Below are positions 1 to 8,979 of a stretch of DNA of 63,134 bases, one piece after another. Numbering within the stretch: position 1 is the first letter of the stretch; each line of letters begins with the position of its first letter. The position numbers and the translations under genes are program-made. The notes under the pieces are model-generated. The model was not told the DNA's origin and did no database searches. It saw only the letters and a list, made by a program, of their open reading frames with translations. This stretch comes from RGIG995 sp045542115 (GTDB lineage: Bacteria; Bacillota; Clostridia; Oscillospirales; UBA644): contig JAZQKK010000016.1 in the NCBI GenBank assembly GCA_045542115.1, forward strand, positions 1-63,134. Reading direction: 5' to 3'.

Positions 1-166
1 AAGATTTCTGGTTCGTGTTCCGTAATTTTTACGAGTTTACTTCTCATTTGCTTTTTCCGATTTTCCAGGCCCGAAAGCCTGTTATTTCGGAATCAACAGG
101 GTACAAAATTCACTGTTTAATTTTCAAGGTTCATCGCACCGCAAAAACATCCCGTTTTTTTGGCGC
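1..166 (-). other. Leader region, possibly of an rRNA operon beyond the window
   Basis: Transcribed from the promoter at 173-201. Near 130-145 the minus strand carries the string CCTTGAAAATTAAACAG, which resembles sequences commonly found just upstream of 16S rRNA genes in Clostridia. A small hairpin, CAGGC-TTTCGG-GCCTG, lies at about 68-83. No open frame has a ribosome binding site. The rRNA gene itself would lie outside the window, so this is an inference from leader style only. The adjoining stretch 202-447 is AT-rich, and I see nothing else in it. Confidence 0.4.
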
Positions 167-172
167 TCGATT

Positions 173-201
173 ATTATACCACACTTTTCCGGGTTTGTCA
201 A
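173..201 (-). promoter_or_regulatory. Strong promoter reading out of the left edge
   Basis: On the minus strand the -35 is TTGACA (196-201) and the -10 is TATAAT (173-178), spaced 17 bp, both perfect consensus. Transcription would start near 166 and run to base 1 and beyond. No coding region is seen in its path inside the window. Confidence 0.8.
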
Positions 202-447
202 TACCTTTTTCAAAAAAAGTTTTTTTCGACAAAAAAACAGCTCAAACCGTTGATATTATCAGGTTTTTTCAATGTTGAAGCTGCTTTTTGGGGATTTTTT
301 TGTGAAAATTGTTTTGTTTTCTTTCTGTTTTTTGGACAAGTATAGTCAAAAGTGACAAAGAAGGTATGTTATCCGTTACTCTTAACAGTAGCATCCTCTT
401 GTACACAGATGACCATATTATATTAAATATGTAGGAAAGCGCAAAAT

Positions 448-475
448 AAAGCGGCCGGATTGCTCCGACCGCTTT
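448..475 (-). terminator. Terminator of the oxidoreductase pair
   Basis: GC-rich hairpin AAAGCGGCCGG / CCGACCGCTTT just downstream of the last minus-strand gene, followed on that strand by a T-rich run. Confidence 0.75.
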
Positions 476-488
476 CCTTAAACTTGAT

Positions 489-1433
489 TTATCTTTGGGC
501 TTTGTACGCGCCTTCCATCATTTTGGTGAGACGGACGGCGTCGTCGATGCCGCAGCCGGCGGGGGTCTGTCCCATCAGAAAGGCATCGAGGGGGGAGGGA
601 AGATCGGGGAGAGCATCCACTTCCACGGCCTCTTTGTTGGTGTCTTGGGTGCATTTGATGATGCTTCCTCTCCGTTGGCAGACCGCATAACCTTTGGTAC
701 CGCCCACCTCGAGGGTCTCGGGGCAACCGGTGGTAACAAATCCGGTCTCGTTGATTGCGATAGCTCCGTTTTTGTAGCCCATAACGGTGACGGCATTGTC
801 TTCCACGTTGTCGGTATTTTGGGGAATGGGACAAGCCAGAGTAAAGGTAGAGGCATAGGTATCGGGCTGACCCAGGAACCAATCGGCCAGATACATTCCG
901 TGGGCGCCTAAGTCAATCATTGCTCCACCGCCACATTCTTTTTCATTATAAAAATGCGGGGGCAACCAACCGGCTGTACTTCCGTCGTGGCAGTTGCGGA
1001 AGCGGAAATAGTTGAGCCTTCCCAATTCTCCGCTGTCGGCGATGGCTTTGACGGTGCGGATTCCCGCCCGGAACATCCAAGGATAAGAAATAACGAACCG
1101 TACGCCGCTTTTCTTCACCGCTTCTGCCACCCGTTCGCAGTCGGCCGTGGTAAGAGCAAGGACCTTTTCGGTGAAAATATCTTTGCCGGCGTCGGCGATG
1201 GAGACCATTACATCCGCGTGGGTATCGGAGGATGTGCAAACGATGACGGCGTCGGCGTCACTCTTCAGCAATTCCGCTGCAGAAGCAAAGGCGGGAACCC
1301 CATATTTTTGGCAGAAAGAATCCCGGAATTCGGGGTTTTCTTCATATACGCCAATGACCTCACCGTATTCTTTGGCAACTTTGTAATATTGCGACGCGTG
1401 GACGTGCCACAGACCATACAGTGCTATCTTCAA
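489..1433 (-). CDS. Gfo/Idh/MocA-family oxidoreductase
   Basis: A 314-aa NAD(P)-dependent sugar or inositol dehydrogenase-type protein. The N-terminal Rossmann segment starts MKIALYGLWHVHA, and a C-terminal substrate domain holds the GGGAMIDLGAHG motif typical of the family. The usual EKP motif reads E89-K90-V91, so the proline that shapes the nicotinamide site is replaced. The start codon is TTG, and its bases overlap the TGA stop of the upstream oxidoreductase gene, so translation is probably coupled. An AGGCGG-like site lies inside the upstream gene. The substrate cannot be read from sequence. The divergent AraC gene suggests carbohydrate induction. Confidence 0.85.
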   Translation of the reverse strand: MKIALYGLWHVHASQYYKVAKEYGEVIGVYEENPEFRDSFCQKYGVPAFASAAELLKSDADAVIVCTSSDTHADVMVSIADAGKDIFTEKVLALTTADCERVAEAVKKSGVRFVISYPWMFRAGIRTVKAIADSGELGRLNYFRFRNCHDGSTAGWLPPHFYNEKECGGGAMIDLGAHGMYLADWFLGQPDTYASTFTLACPIPQNTDNVEDNAVTVMGYKNGAIAINETGFVTTGCPETLEVGGTKGYAVCQRRGSIIKCTQDTNKEAVEVDALPDLPSPLDAFLMGQTPAGCGIDDAVRLTKMMEGAYKAQR

Positions 1434-2515
1434 TCGAAATACACCGCCTTCCCGGTCTTGGAGGAGGTGTAGATGGCTTCAAGAATTTCAGAAACCACAC
1501 AGGCCTCTTCCGGCTTGACCAAGGGTTCGGTATCATTGACGATAGCGGAAATCCAACGGTTCGCTTCGGTCTGAGCGGGGGAAGAAGACGCGCCGTCGTA
1601 GAAGGCTACGCCACCGGCAGAGATATCTACGGTGGTGTCAACGGCACGATCCAACTGAATCTTATTCAGTTTCAGAACGTTATTCTTCAAAGACACACCG
1701 GCTTTGCTTCCGTACAGAACGCAAGACCCTTCCTGAACCGGCTCATCGGTATTTAGCGCCCAAGACGTTTCCAGCATAATGGTAGCGCCGTTCTTCATTA
1801 TGATCATTGCTCCGGCGGCTTCTTCCAGGGGCGTGGTGCTGACTCCGTTATCACCCCAAACGTTACCGGCTTCGGGATGGTCTAATTCCTTATGGGTTTT
1901 GCCGAGAACTACGGCGGGTTCGTAGTTGTTCATCAAGAACAACGTCAGGTCCAGAGAGTGGGTGGCAATATCGATGATGGGGCCACCGCCTTGGGCTTCT
2001 TCGTTGAGGAACACGCCCCAGTTGGGAGTCCCTCTGCGACGGGTCGCAAGACAGTTGGCGTGGTAAATCTTTCCGACTTCACCGGATTCAATGTACTGCT
2101 TGGCGTAATCCGCGGGGACCTTGTGACGGTGCTGATAGCCGATGGTGAGTTTTTTTCCGGTGGCTTTCGCAGCTTCTACCATCCGACGGGCATCGGCAGC
2201 GGTCTTTGCCATCGGTTTTTCGCACATTACGTGCTTGTCGGCATACAAAGCGTCGATGGTAATTTCCGCGTGTTCCCGGTTGGGAGTCAGCACGTGAACC
2301 ACTTCAATTTCTTTATCTTCCAGCAATTCTTTATAATCGGTATAGACCTTGGCGTCGGGCGTGCCGTATTTTTCTTTTGCCTTTTCCGCCCGTTCGGGAA
2401 TGATGTCGCAAAAGGCCACCATTTCCACGTTGGGAATGTTTTTTAAGGAAGGCATATGCTTTCCTTTGGCGATACCGCCGCATCCGATGATTCCAACTTT
2501 TACGATTCGTTCCAT
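1430..2515 (-). CDS. Gfo/Idh/MocA-family oxidoreductase
   Basis: A 361-aa cytosolic dehydrogenase of the Gfo/Idh/MocA family. The Rossmann fold shows VGIIGCGGIA at about residues 7-16, the CEKPMAKT motif is intact, and a C-terminal alpha/beta domain holds GGGPIIDIATHSLDL. It is the first gene of a two-gene operon; its stop overlaps the TTG start of the second oxidoreductase. Two linked paralogs of this family often carry out paired oxidation/reduction steps on one sugar or cyclitol. That role is inferred here. The AraC regulator at 2654 is divergent, 138 bp away. Confidence 0.88.
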   Translation of the reverse strand: MERIVKVGIIGCGGIAKGKHMPSLKNIPNVEMVAFCDIIPERAEKAKEKYGTPDAKVYTDYKELLEDKEIEVVHVLTPNREHAEITIDALYADKHVMCEKPMAKTAADARRMVEAAKATGKKLTIGYQHRHKVPADYAKQYIESGEVGKIYHANCLATRRRGTPNWGVFLNEEAQGGGPIIDIATHSLDLTLFLMNNYEPAVVLGKTHKELDHPEAGNVWGDNGVSTTPLEEAAGAMIIMKNGATIMLETSWALNTDEPVQEGSCVLYGSKAGVSLKNNVLKLNKIQLDRAVDTTVDISAGGVAFYDGASSSPAQTEANRWISAIVNDTEPLVKPEEACVVSEILEAIYTSSKTGKAVYFD

Positions 2516-2598
2516 ACTATCAAAAACCTCTCCTTTGTTTAAAATTGAACTTTTTGGGAACTTCTGACTTTATAGTAGCATTTTCAAGAAAAAAATGC

Positions 2599-2604
2599 TA
2601 TAAT
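2599..2604 (+). promoter_or_regulatory. -10 element of the AraC gene
   Basis: TATAAT at 2599-2604 in the divergent intergenic region; no good -35 is visible 17 bp upstream. The weak -35 fits regulated transcription. No clear minus-strand promoter was identified for the oxidoreductase pair. Confidence 0.45.
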
Positions 2605-2653
2605 AAATTTGCAGAAAAGTATTAAAAATTTGTCTTATCGAAAAGGGTGGATT

Positions 2654-3523
2654 ATGAAACGGTACCGCTATGAACAGGAAGAATATCTCGTTGCCCGGCA
2701 AGATATCAACTTCTTTTTTCAAGACGTTAAAGAGGGACGAGGATTTCACGCCCACATTCACACAGCGGTGGAAGTTCTGTTCATACAATCAGGGGCATTG
2801 AAGATTCTTTGCGAGGAAGAGGAATTTACGGCAACCGCCGGCTCCACCGTACTGATTCGTTCCGACACCATTCATACGGGAATCGCCCAGCCGGGCGGCT
2901 GCGTTTATTGGGTATTGAAAATCAAGCCTTCTTATCTTTACGATATTTCCTTTCGGGACCGTTCCGGGCTCTATCTTTTGGATTTCACCTTAAGCCGGGC
3001 AGGAAAAAAGATTCTTTGGACGGAAGAAGAATCGAAGGCCTGCGGAATTTCTCATACGCTTCAACAGATGATTCGGGAGCAAGAGGTAGAAACGTACGGA
3101 TACGATATTGCAATGAAGATTTGTGCTTCTCAGATTCTGTTAACCCTGCTCCGGGGGATGCAGACCGGCCAGCCCCATCCCGACGAAGGAGAACAGACTA
3201 TCCGGGCGATTTACGATACGATGCTCTACGTAAGCGAACACTACAAAGAAGACCTGTCGGCGGAAGATTGCGCCCGGCGGTGTTTTTTGAGTTACAGTTA
3301 TTTCTCCCGAGCCTTCCGGAAGATTACCGGAAAGACCTTCCGAGCCTATTTGAATTCTGTCCGCACTGACCACGCCCGGCGGGAATTGGTCTCTACGGGG
3401 AACTCGGTCACCCGGGTCGCCGCCGATTGCGGATTTAATAACGTGGCCTACTTTATCTCCGTATTCCGGCAGCAAACGGGAATGACTCCCCTGGCCTTCC
3501 GGAAACAATACGGAAAAAAATAA
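2654..3523 (+). CDS. AraC-family transcriptional regulator
   Basis: A 289-aa regulator, counted from the ATG at 2654, which has a GGGTGG site 6-8 bp upstream. An upstream in-frame ATG at 2609 lacks one. The N-terminal half is cupin-like: FHAHIHTAVEVLFIQSG is the usual ligand-binding AraC arm. The C-terminal ~100 residues hold two helix-turn-helix motifs (LSAEDCARRCFLSYSYFSRA and VTRVAADCGFNNVAYFISVF). It is divergent from the two oxidoreductase genes, which are its likely targets. The inducer is unknown. Confidence 0.88.
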   Translation: MKRYRYEQEEYLVARQDINFFFQDVKEGRGFHAHIHTAVEVLFIQSGALKILCEEEEFTATAGSTVLIRSDTIHTGIAQPGGCVYWVLKIKPSYLYDISFRDRSGLYLLDFTLSRAGKKILWTEEESKACGISHTLQQMIREQEVETYGYDIAMKICASQILLTLLRGMQTGQPHPDEGEQTIRAIYDTMLYVSEHYKEDLSAEDCARRCFLSYSYFSRAFRKITGKTFRAYLNSVRTDHARRELVSTGNSVTRVAADCGFNNVAYFISVFRQQTGMTPLAFRKQYGKK

Positions 3524-3528
3524 AATAA

Positions 3529-3555
3529 GAGGAAGAATCGGTGGGATTCTTCCTC
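3529..3555. terminator. Bidirectional terminator
   Basis: Hairpin GAGGAAGAATC / GATTCTTCCTC between two convergent genes, with a T run on the plus side and an A run upstream that serves the minus strand. Confidence 0.85.
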
Positions 3556-3562
3556 GTTTTTA

Positions 3563-5278
3563 TTACTCTTTGATTTCCACGGAAATTCGCAATTTTCCGT
3601 ACAGGAACAGGCGGTCTTGCGGAACCGGTGAGCCGTCGGGGGCACAGGGGAACCGGGCAAAATCCGAATTGCGGAACCATTGCAAGGGGGACATTTGCCT
3701 ATATATTTCCCGTTGCTCTTCGGTCAGCAACGCTTCTACCCTTCCGCTTTTCAAAAGGGCCAAAAGACCTTCCCGGTCGGGGGTTACCGTCTGCCAATCG
3801 GCGACGGTGTGGCAACGGTCAAAGGTGAACCAATCGTAACAAAGCAGTGCTTGTGCGGTGGGGCGTAGCCCATCGTCCAGCACCCGGTCAAGATATTCCG
3901 ACATCCGCGCAAATGCCTTGGGGGGCGTGTGGGCAAGATAGAATTCTCCCCGGGCTTCCAAATCGGCGGCAAGTCCCCGGGAAAAAGCAAAGATTCCGGG
4001 AGAATAGGTCGAAATCAAATAAGAAAGCAATTGCTTGCAAAGTCCACTGTTCCAATATCGGTCCAGAACCTTTTCCACGCCCTTCAAGACCAACAGTTCT
4101 TCGGGAGATAACCATTGATTTTTCAAAATTTCATACGGAGGAGATTGGGAATAGACCGCTCCGTCTTCCCGCCGTTCCAGGGCTGTACCCTTCAACCGCT
4201 TCAAAAACCCCAGCTGCAAGCAATGGGATTTCAGAGCAAACACCGTGTTAAATGATTGCTCAAAAGACTTGATATCTTCATACGGAAGGCCGGCAATCAA
4301 ATCGGTATGCACGTGACAAGGGCCTTTGGAAAGGCGTTGCACCGTGGCATACAACCGGGCAGGGTCGGTGCGCCGGGTGATGGCGGCAAGGGTCTCGGGA
4401 TGGGTGGATTGGATGCCTACTTCCAACAAAATCATCCCCGGACGGCACGATTCCAAAATTTGCAGTTCCTCTTCCTCCAACAGCCAGGCGGCAACCTCGA
4501 AATGGAAGGATGTGACCCCGTTGTCGTGATCCTTCAAATATTGCCAGATAGCCTTGGAACGGGTCCGCTCGCAGTTAAAGGTGCGGTCAATGAATTTCAC
4601 CAAGCGGACCTTTGCATCCAAAAATTTCTGCAAATCCTCAAACACCAAAGGCAGCGAGCGAGTGCGAACCCGCCCCTGAACCGAAGAAAGACAATAGATA
4701 CAAGTATAGGGACATCCCCGGCTGGACTCATAATAAAGAATCCGATGGGTCAGCGTTTCCAATTCTCCGGGTAAATAAGGAAAAGGAAGGCAGTCCAAAT
4801 CACAAAGCGGGGCACGGTCGTCACGCTCCGTATATTCTCCCTGACGGAGATAAGAAATCCCGGGAATCTCCAAAGAAAAAAAGTCCTCTCGGGGATTGGA
4901 CCGTCCAGAAAGACCTGCAATCAATTCCCGGAACGTTTCTTCCCCTTCTCCCCGCAAAATGCCGTCCACTCCGGGGTTTTCCCGCAAAAATTCTTCACAG
5001 CCGTAGGATACTTCCGGGCCGCCGCAAAGGATCAGCGCATCGGGGCGAATTTGCCGCAAATCCGACAGGATCTGCCGGGTCAAGGTCACGTTGAAAATAT
5101 AGACCGAAAAGGCGTAGACGTCTGCCGGGCAAGACAAAATCTGCCGCAGGATCTCGTCTTTGGGTTGGTTGACGGTACATTCCAGAAGTTCCGTTCCGGG
5201 AACGACCGACCGCAAACACCGTAACGCCAAAGACGTGTGGGTATATTTACTGTTCAGGGTCACAAGCAACGTTTTCAT
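3563..5278 (-). CDS. B12-binding/radical SAM protein (DUF4080 type)
   Basis: A 571-aa protein. An N-terminal cobalamin-binding-like Rossmann domain (residues ~1-125, with GILRGEGEETF) is followed by a radical SAM domain carrying the cluster motif SSRGCPYTCIYCLSS (CxxxCxxC) near residue 190. The C-terminal ~200 residues match the layout of DUF4080 proteins. Such enzymes use a [4Fe-4S] cluster and S-adenosylmethionine, often for methyl transfer or rearrangement; the substrate is unknown. It stands alone between a shared terminator (3529-3555) and the divergent lipoprotein gene at 5457. I am confident of the domains, not the reaction. Confidence 0.85.
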   Translation of the reverse strand: MKTLLVTLNSKYTHTSLALRCLRSVVPGTELLECTVNQPKDEILRQILSCPADVYAFSVYIFNVTLTRQILSDLRQIRPDALILCGGPEVSYGCEEFLRENPGVDGILRGEGEETFRELIAGLSGRSNPREDFFSLEIPGISYLRQGEYTERDDRAPLCDLDCLPFPYLPGELETLTHRILYYESSRGCPYTCIYCLSSVQGRVRTRSLPLVFEDLQKFLDAKVRLVKFIDRTFNCERTRSKAIWQYLKDHDNGVTSFHFEVAAWLLEEEELQILESCRPGMILLEVGIQSTHPETLAAITRRTDPARLYATVQRLSKGPCHVHTDLIAGLPYEDIKSFEQSFNTVFALKSHCLQLGFLKRLKGTALERREDGAVYSQSPPYEILKNQWLSPEELLVLKGVEKVLDRYWNSGLCKQLLSYLISTYSPGIFAFSRGLAADLEARGEFYLAHTPPKAFARMSEYLDRVLDDGLRPTAQALLCYDWFTFDRCHTVADWQTVTPDREGLLALLKSGRVEALLTEEQREIYRQMSPLQWFRNSDFARFPCAPDGSPVPQDRLFLYGKLRISVEIKE

Positions 5279-5377
5279 CTTATCATCCTCTCCCCTTTAT
5301 ATTACACCGAGAATGGGGCGTTGTTGTGTCAAAACCAGGAAAAAATCTCTGCTTTTTGCAGAATTTTCCCGTTTAAC

Positions 5378-5406
5378 TTGACTTTTGCTTTAAAATATGA
5401 TAACAT
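5378..5406 (+). promoter_or_regulatory. Promoter of the Ig-like lipoprotein gene
   Basis: TTGACT (5378-5383), 17-bp spacer, TAACAT (5401-5406), about 50 bp before the start codon. Confidence 0.5.
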
Positions 5407-5456
5407 AGGAACAGAACCACTCAACAAATACCACCCTGACGAAAGGGGACTGAACA

Positions 5457-7109
5457 ATGAAAACAATAAAACTTATCCGCAACGTACTTCCTGTCGTTCT
5501 TCTTGCGGCGGTGCTTTTGCTCTCCGCTTGCAGCAATGCTTCCAAATTGGAAAAAGCGTTACAATTGTCCGAACAGGAACTCACCTTGATGGAAGGAGAA
5601 ACCAAAACCGTCACGGTGACCAATCCGAAAGAAAAAGACGTGGGAGAATATACCGTAGCGTGGATGACAAAAGACCCCACCGTGGCTACCGTCACCGACG
5701 AAGGTGAGATTTCTGCTTTGACAGAAGGGAAAACCACTGTGACCGCAGCGGTCCGCACCGAAAAAGCGGAAGTTTATTTCGACCTGCCCGTAACTGTCAC
5801 GAAAAACACCCTTCCTCTGACGGGAATTGCCTTCTCCGCTTCCGTGTATACGCTGGGAGAAGGGCAGACGCTGAATCTGGCGGAGGAATTGGAATTTACC
5901 CCGACCCACGCAGGCAAAAAGGCTCTGAAATGGACCTCGTCCAACACCGCCATTGCCACCGTTTCCGACGGAGTGGTCTCCCCTGTATCCCAGGGCATTA
6001 CCACCGTCACCGTTTCTACGGAAGACGGCGCGGTTTCCGCGTCCTGTACCGTTCGGGTGTCGGAAATTGCCGTAAACCCCACGGGCGTTTCTCTGGAAAA
6101 AGAAGAGTACACGCTGTCCGTGGGAGAGACCTTGACGTTGACCCCAACGGTCAAGCCGGAAAACGCCACGGGCTATTCCATCCTGTGGGCTTCGGAAGAC
6201 CCCACCATTGCCACGGCAACGGGTGGTAGAATCGTAGCGGTTGCAGAAGGAGAAACCGTCGTTTCGGTCCGGCTGAGCCTGGGCAACGATTTGAAGGCGG
6301 AATGTAAAATTATCGTAGAACCCGCGGAAAACGTAACCGTTCCCGCAAAGAAAGTTCAACTCACCCCCTCCAATATGACCATTCCCGAAAATGCCGACGG
6401 TCCCTTTAAATTCGGGCTGAGCATCGAACCTGCAAACTGCACCGAAAAGCCGGTGTGGTCCACGAGCCGTCCCGACCTTCTTCGCATTAACGAAAGTTCC
6501 GGAGAATTCACGGTCATCAAGGCCCCCACCGACACCACAGCATCGGTCATCGTCACCTGTACCGTAGGAACGAAATCCGCGGAAGGCGTGGTCAACATCG
6601 ACCCCCGCAAGCCGAAATTGGAAATTACCCCCAGCGATAACGCGGCGGAGACCCTTTACGACAAAGCCCCCCTCAACACCTTGGAATTGTCCGCCGCCTT
6701 CGTGGGAAGCGAGACGCTGGCAGACGTGACCTGGCACGTGACCGACCCCTCCGTAGCCACCGTCAATGCCAACGGGGTTTTGACCGCCCACAAACCGGGA
6801 ACCTGCACCGTCTCCGTTATCAGCAAAGCCGATAAAAACATCGGTGCCACTTACACCGTAACGGTCCGGAAAGCGAATTTCATTTCCCTTACCGTAGGAG
6901 AGACCCAGACGGTGACTCCTGACCCGAGCCTCTACCCCTCCGACATCAAATGGCAGGCGACGGGCTTGTATTTAGACTTTGACCCGGCCACAATGAGAGT
7001 AACCGGGAAATCCGCAACCGAAGGGGAACCGGCGAAGTTGTACGGAGATTCTCCCTCTACCGGGGATTTGTACACCCTTTACGTATACGTTTTGCCCAAA
7101 GAACAATAA
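5457..7109 (+). CDS. Surface lipoprotein with bacterial Ig-like (Big_2) domains
   Basis: A 550-aa secreted protein. The N-terminal signal ends in the lipobox LLSAC, so the cysteine at about residue 23 would be lipidated and anchored to the outer face of the membrane. At least five Big_2-type repeats follow, each ending in a variant of W-x-S/T-x-x-P-x-x-A-T-V ... G-x-x-T-V-T-V (residues ~35-115, 120-205, 207-290, 298-385, 390-475), plus a shorter sixth segment. Such repeats are adhesion or spacer modules; no enzyme domain is seen. It is a single-gene unit with its own promoter and terminator. Confidence 0.85.
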   Translation: MKTIKLIRNVLPVVLLAAVLLLSACSNASKLEKALQLSEQELTLMEGETKTVTVTNPKEKDVGEYTVAWMTKDPTVATVTDEGEISALTEGKTTVTAAVRTEKAEVYFDLPVTVTKNTLPLTGIAFSASVYTLGEGQTLNLAEELEFTPTHAGKKALKWTSSNTAIATVSDGVVSPVSQGITTVTVSTEDGAVSASCTVRVSEIAVNPTGVSLEKEEYTLSVGETLTLTPTVKPENATGYSILWASEDPTIATATGGRIVAVAEGETVVSVRLSLGNDLKAECKIIVEPAENVTVPAKKVQLTPSNMTIPENADGPFKFGLSIEPANCTEKPVWSTSRPDLLRINESSGEFTVIKAPTDTTASVIVTCTVGTKSAEGVVNIDPRKPKLEITPSDNAAETLYDKAPLNTLELSAAFVGSETLADVTWHVTDPSVATVNANGVLTAHKPGTCTVSVISKADKNIGATYTVTVRKANFISLTVGETQTVTPDPSLYPSDIKWQATGLYLDFDPATMRVTGKSATEGEPAKLYGDSPSTGDLYTLYVYVLPKEQ

Positions 7110-7118
7110 AATTCTTCC

Positions 7119-7144
7119 CACCCGGCCGAAATTTCGGTCGGGTG
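7119..7144 (+). terminator. Terminator after the Ig-like lipoprotein
   Basis: Hairpin CACCCGGCCGAA / TTCGGTCGGGTG followed by seven T residues. Confidence 0.9.
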
Positions 7145-7164
7145 TTTTTTTCTCGAAAAAGCTC

Positions 7165-7193
7165 TTGATTTTCCCGGAAAAATATGTTATAAT
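7165..7193 (+). promoter_or_regulatory. Promoter of argS
   Basis: TTGATT (7165-7170), 17-bp spacer, TATAAT (7188-7193), 38 bp before the argS start codon. No T-box or other leader fits in this short space. Confidence 0.75.
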
Positions 7194-7230
7194 GTTAAAA
7201 TAGATATTATATATACAGGAGCATCCGAAT

Positions 7231-8955
7231 ATGCTGATAAACAAACTGAACGAAGACTTGCGCCGGACGGCGGAACGCTTGGGGTATCCCACGGAAAAAA
7301 TCACCGTTACCTACTCGGACCGTCCCGACCTTTGCCATTTTCAATGCAACGCCGCATTTGCCCTGGCAAAGGAATTGCGAAACGCCCCCATTAAAATTGC
7401 TCAGGCCCTGGCCGACGCTTTTTCCCAAGAATATGCCTATGCCGACGCTCAGGTGGCCCCTCCGGGATTTTTGAATTTCTCCATCACCGACGGAGAATTT
7501 TCCGCCCTTCTGAAAGAAGTGCTGGAAGACGACCGGTGCGGCGTGGAAACAACCGAACGTCCCAAGAAAATCGTCATCGACTACGGCGGACCGAACATTG
7601 CAAAACCCCTTCACGTGGGACACCTTCGCAGTGCCGTTATCGGAGAAGCCTTAAAGCGCCTTTCGGTGTTCTTGGGTCATAACGTCACCGGCGACGTACA
7701 CCTGGGCGACTGGGGAACCCAAATGGGGTTGGTCATTGCCGGGTTGGAAGAACGGTACGACCTTTCCTACTACTTTGGGGGAAATGCCCCAAAGCCGGAA
7801 ATCACTCTGGGGGATTTGAACGAAGTATATCCGCTGGCCTCGGCCCGTTCCAAGGAAGACGAAGACTTCCGGGCAAAGGCCCAGGAAATCACCTTCCGTC
7901 TGCAAAAGCACGAAGAAGGATATTACACCCTCTGGCAGGACATCTGTGCCATTTCCATTGCCGATATTAAAAAAGACTATGCCGCGCTGAACGTGGAGTT
8001 TGACCTGTGGAACGGAGAAAGCACCTGCGATAAATACGTGGACCCGATGCTGGATTCCTTCGTAGAACGGGGCTTTGCTTACGAAAGCGACGGCGCGTTG
8101 ATTATGGACGTGGCGGAAGAAACCGACGAAAAGCCGATGCCTCCTATCCTTCTGCGCAAGTCCAACGGGGCCCAAATTTACGCCTCCACCGACCTTGCCA
8201 CCATCGTGGAACGTATGGAGACTTTGGACCCGGACGAAATGTGGTACGTGGTGGACGCCCGTCAGGGGCTTCACTTTGAACAGGTCTTCCGGTGTGCCCG
8301 AAAAACCGGTTTAGTCAAAGAAGATACGGTGATGATTCACGTTCCCTTCGGGACGGTCAACGGCACCGACGGAAAACCCTTCAAGACCAGAGAAGGGGGC
8401 ACGATGAAGTTAAAAGACTTGATTGCCCTGATTTCCGAAGCCGCCGGCAAGCAATTGTCCGAAGGGGCTTTGGCACAAGACCCCGACGCTCCCCGGAAAG
8501 TGGGATGCGCCGCATTGAAGTACGGAGATTTGGTCTGCAATCGCACGAAAAACTACATTTTCGACATTGAAAAATTCGTCCAATTCGACGGCAAGACCGG
8601 GTCGTACCTGCTGTACTCTCTGGTCCGTATCCGTTCTCTTTTGACCAAAGCCGGCCAGCCGGACCTTTCTTTGGACCTGCAAATCTCCTCCAAAGAAGAG
8701 CGGGACGTTCTGATGAAGATGCAGTTGCTCTGCACCGCCTACCATCAGGCCTTTGCCGACAAATTGCCCAGTTTCCTGTGCGAAGCTGCTTACGACCTGG
8801 CAAATGCCTTTAACGTATTTTACGGAACTCACAAGATTATGGCAGAAGAAGACCCGGTGAAGAAGAACACTTGGATTGCTCTGTCTGCCGCCGTTGGAAA
8901 TCTGCTGGAACAGACCTTGACCGTCCTTGGAATGGAAACCGTTCCCGCAATGTAA
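7231..8955 (+). CDS. argS: Arginyl-tRNA synthetase
   Basis: A 574-aa class I aminoacyl-tRNA synthetase that charges tRNA-Arg. In order: an N-terminal Add-1-like domain (~1-110), the HIGH-type signature in AKPLHVGHLRSAVIGE (~residue 135), the catalytic core, a KMSK-region equivalent in KPFKTREGGTMKLKD, and a C-terminal DALR anticodon-binding domain. Length is normal for ArgS. It has its own promoter, and the next gene starts 24 bp after its stop, so argS may head a transcript that also carries the solute-binding lipoprotein, ACT and DUF711 genes. Confidence 0.96.
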   Translation: MLINKLNEDLRRTAERLGYPTEKITVTYSDRPDLCHFQCNAAFALAKELRNAPIKIAQALADAFSQEYAYADAQVAPPGFLNFSITDGEFSALLKEVLEDDRCGVETTERPKKIVIDYGGPNIAKPLHVGHLRSAVIGEALKRLSVFLGHNVTGDVHLGDWGTQMGLVIAGLEERYDLSYYFGGNAPKPEITLGDLNEVYPLASARSKEDEDFRAKAQEITFRLQKHEEGYYTLWQDICAISIADIKKDYAALNVEFDLWNGESTCDKYVDPMLDSFVERGFAYESDGALIMDVAEETDEKPMPPILLRKSNGAQIYASTDLATIVERMETLDPDEMWYVVDARQGLHFEQVFRCARKTGLVKEDTVMIHVPFGTVNGTDGKPFKTREGGTMKLKDLIALISEAAGKQLSEGALAQDPDAPRKVGCAALKYGDLVCNRTKNYIFDIEKFVQFDGKTGSYLLYSLVRIRSLLTKAGQPDLSLDLQISSKEERDVLMKMQLLCTAYHQAFADKLPSFLCEAAYDLANAFNVFYGTHKIMAEEDPVKKNTWIALSAAVGNLLEQTLTVLGMETVPAM

Positions 8956-8979
8956 TTTCCCCTGCTTTGAGGTGATTTT

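Noticed and set aside
7194..7230. T-box or riboswitch upstream of argS
   Set aside because: Only about 37 nt lie between -10 and start codon; too short for such an element.
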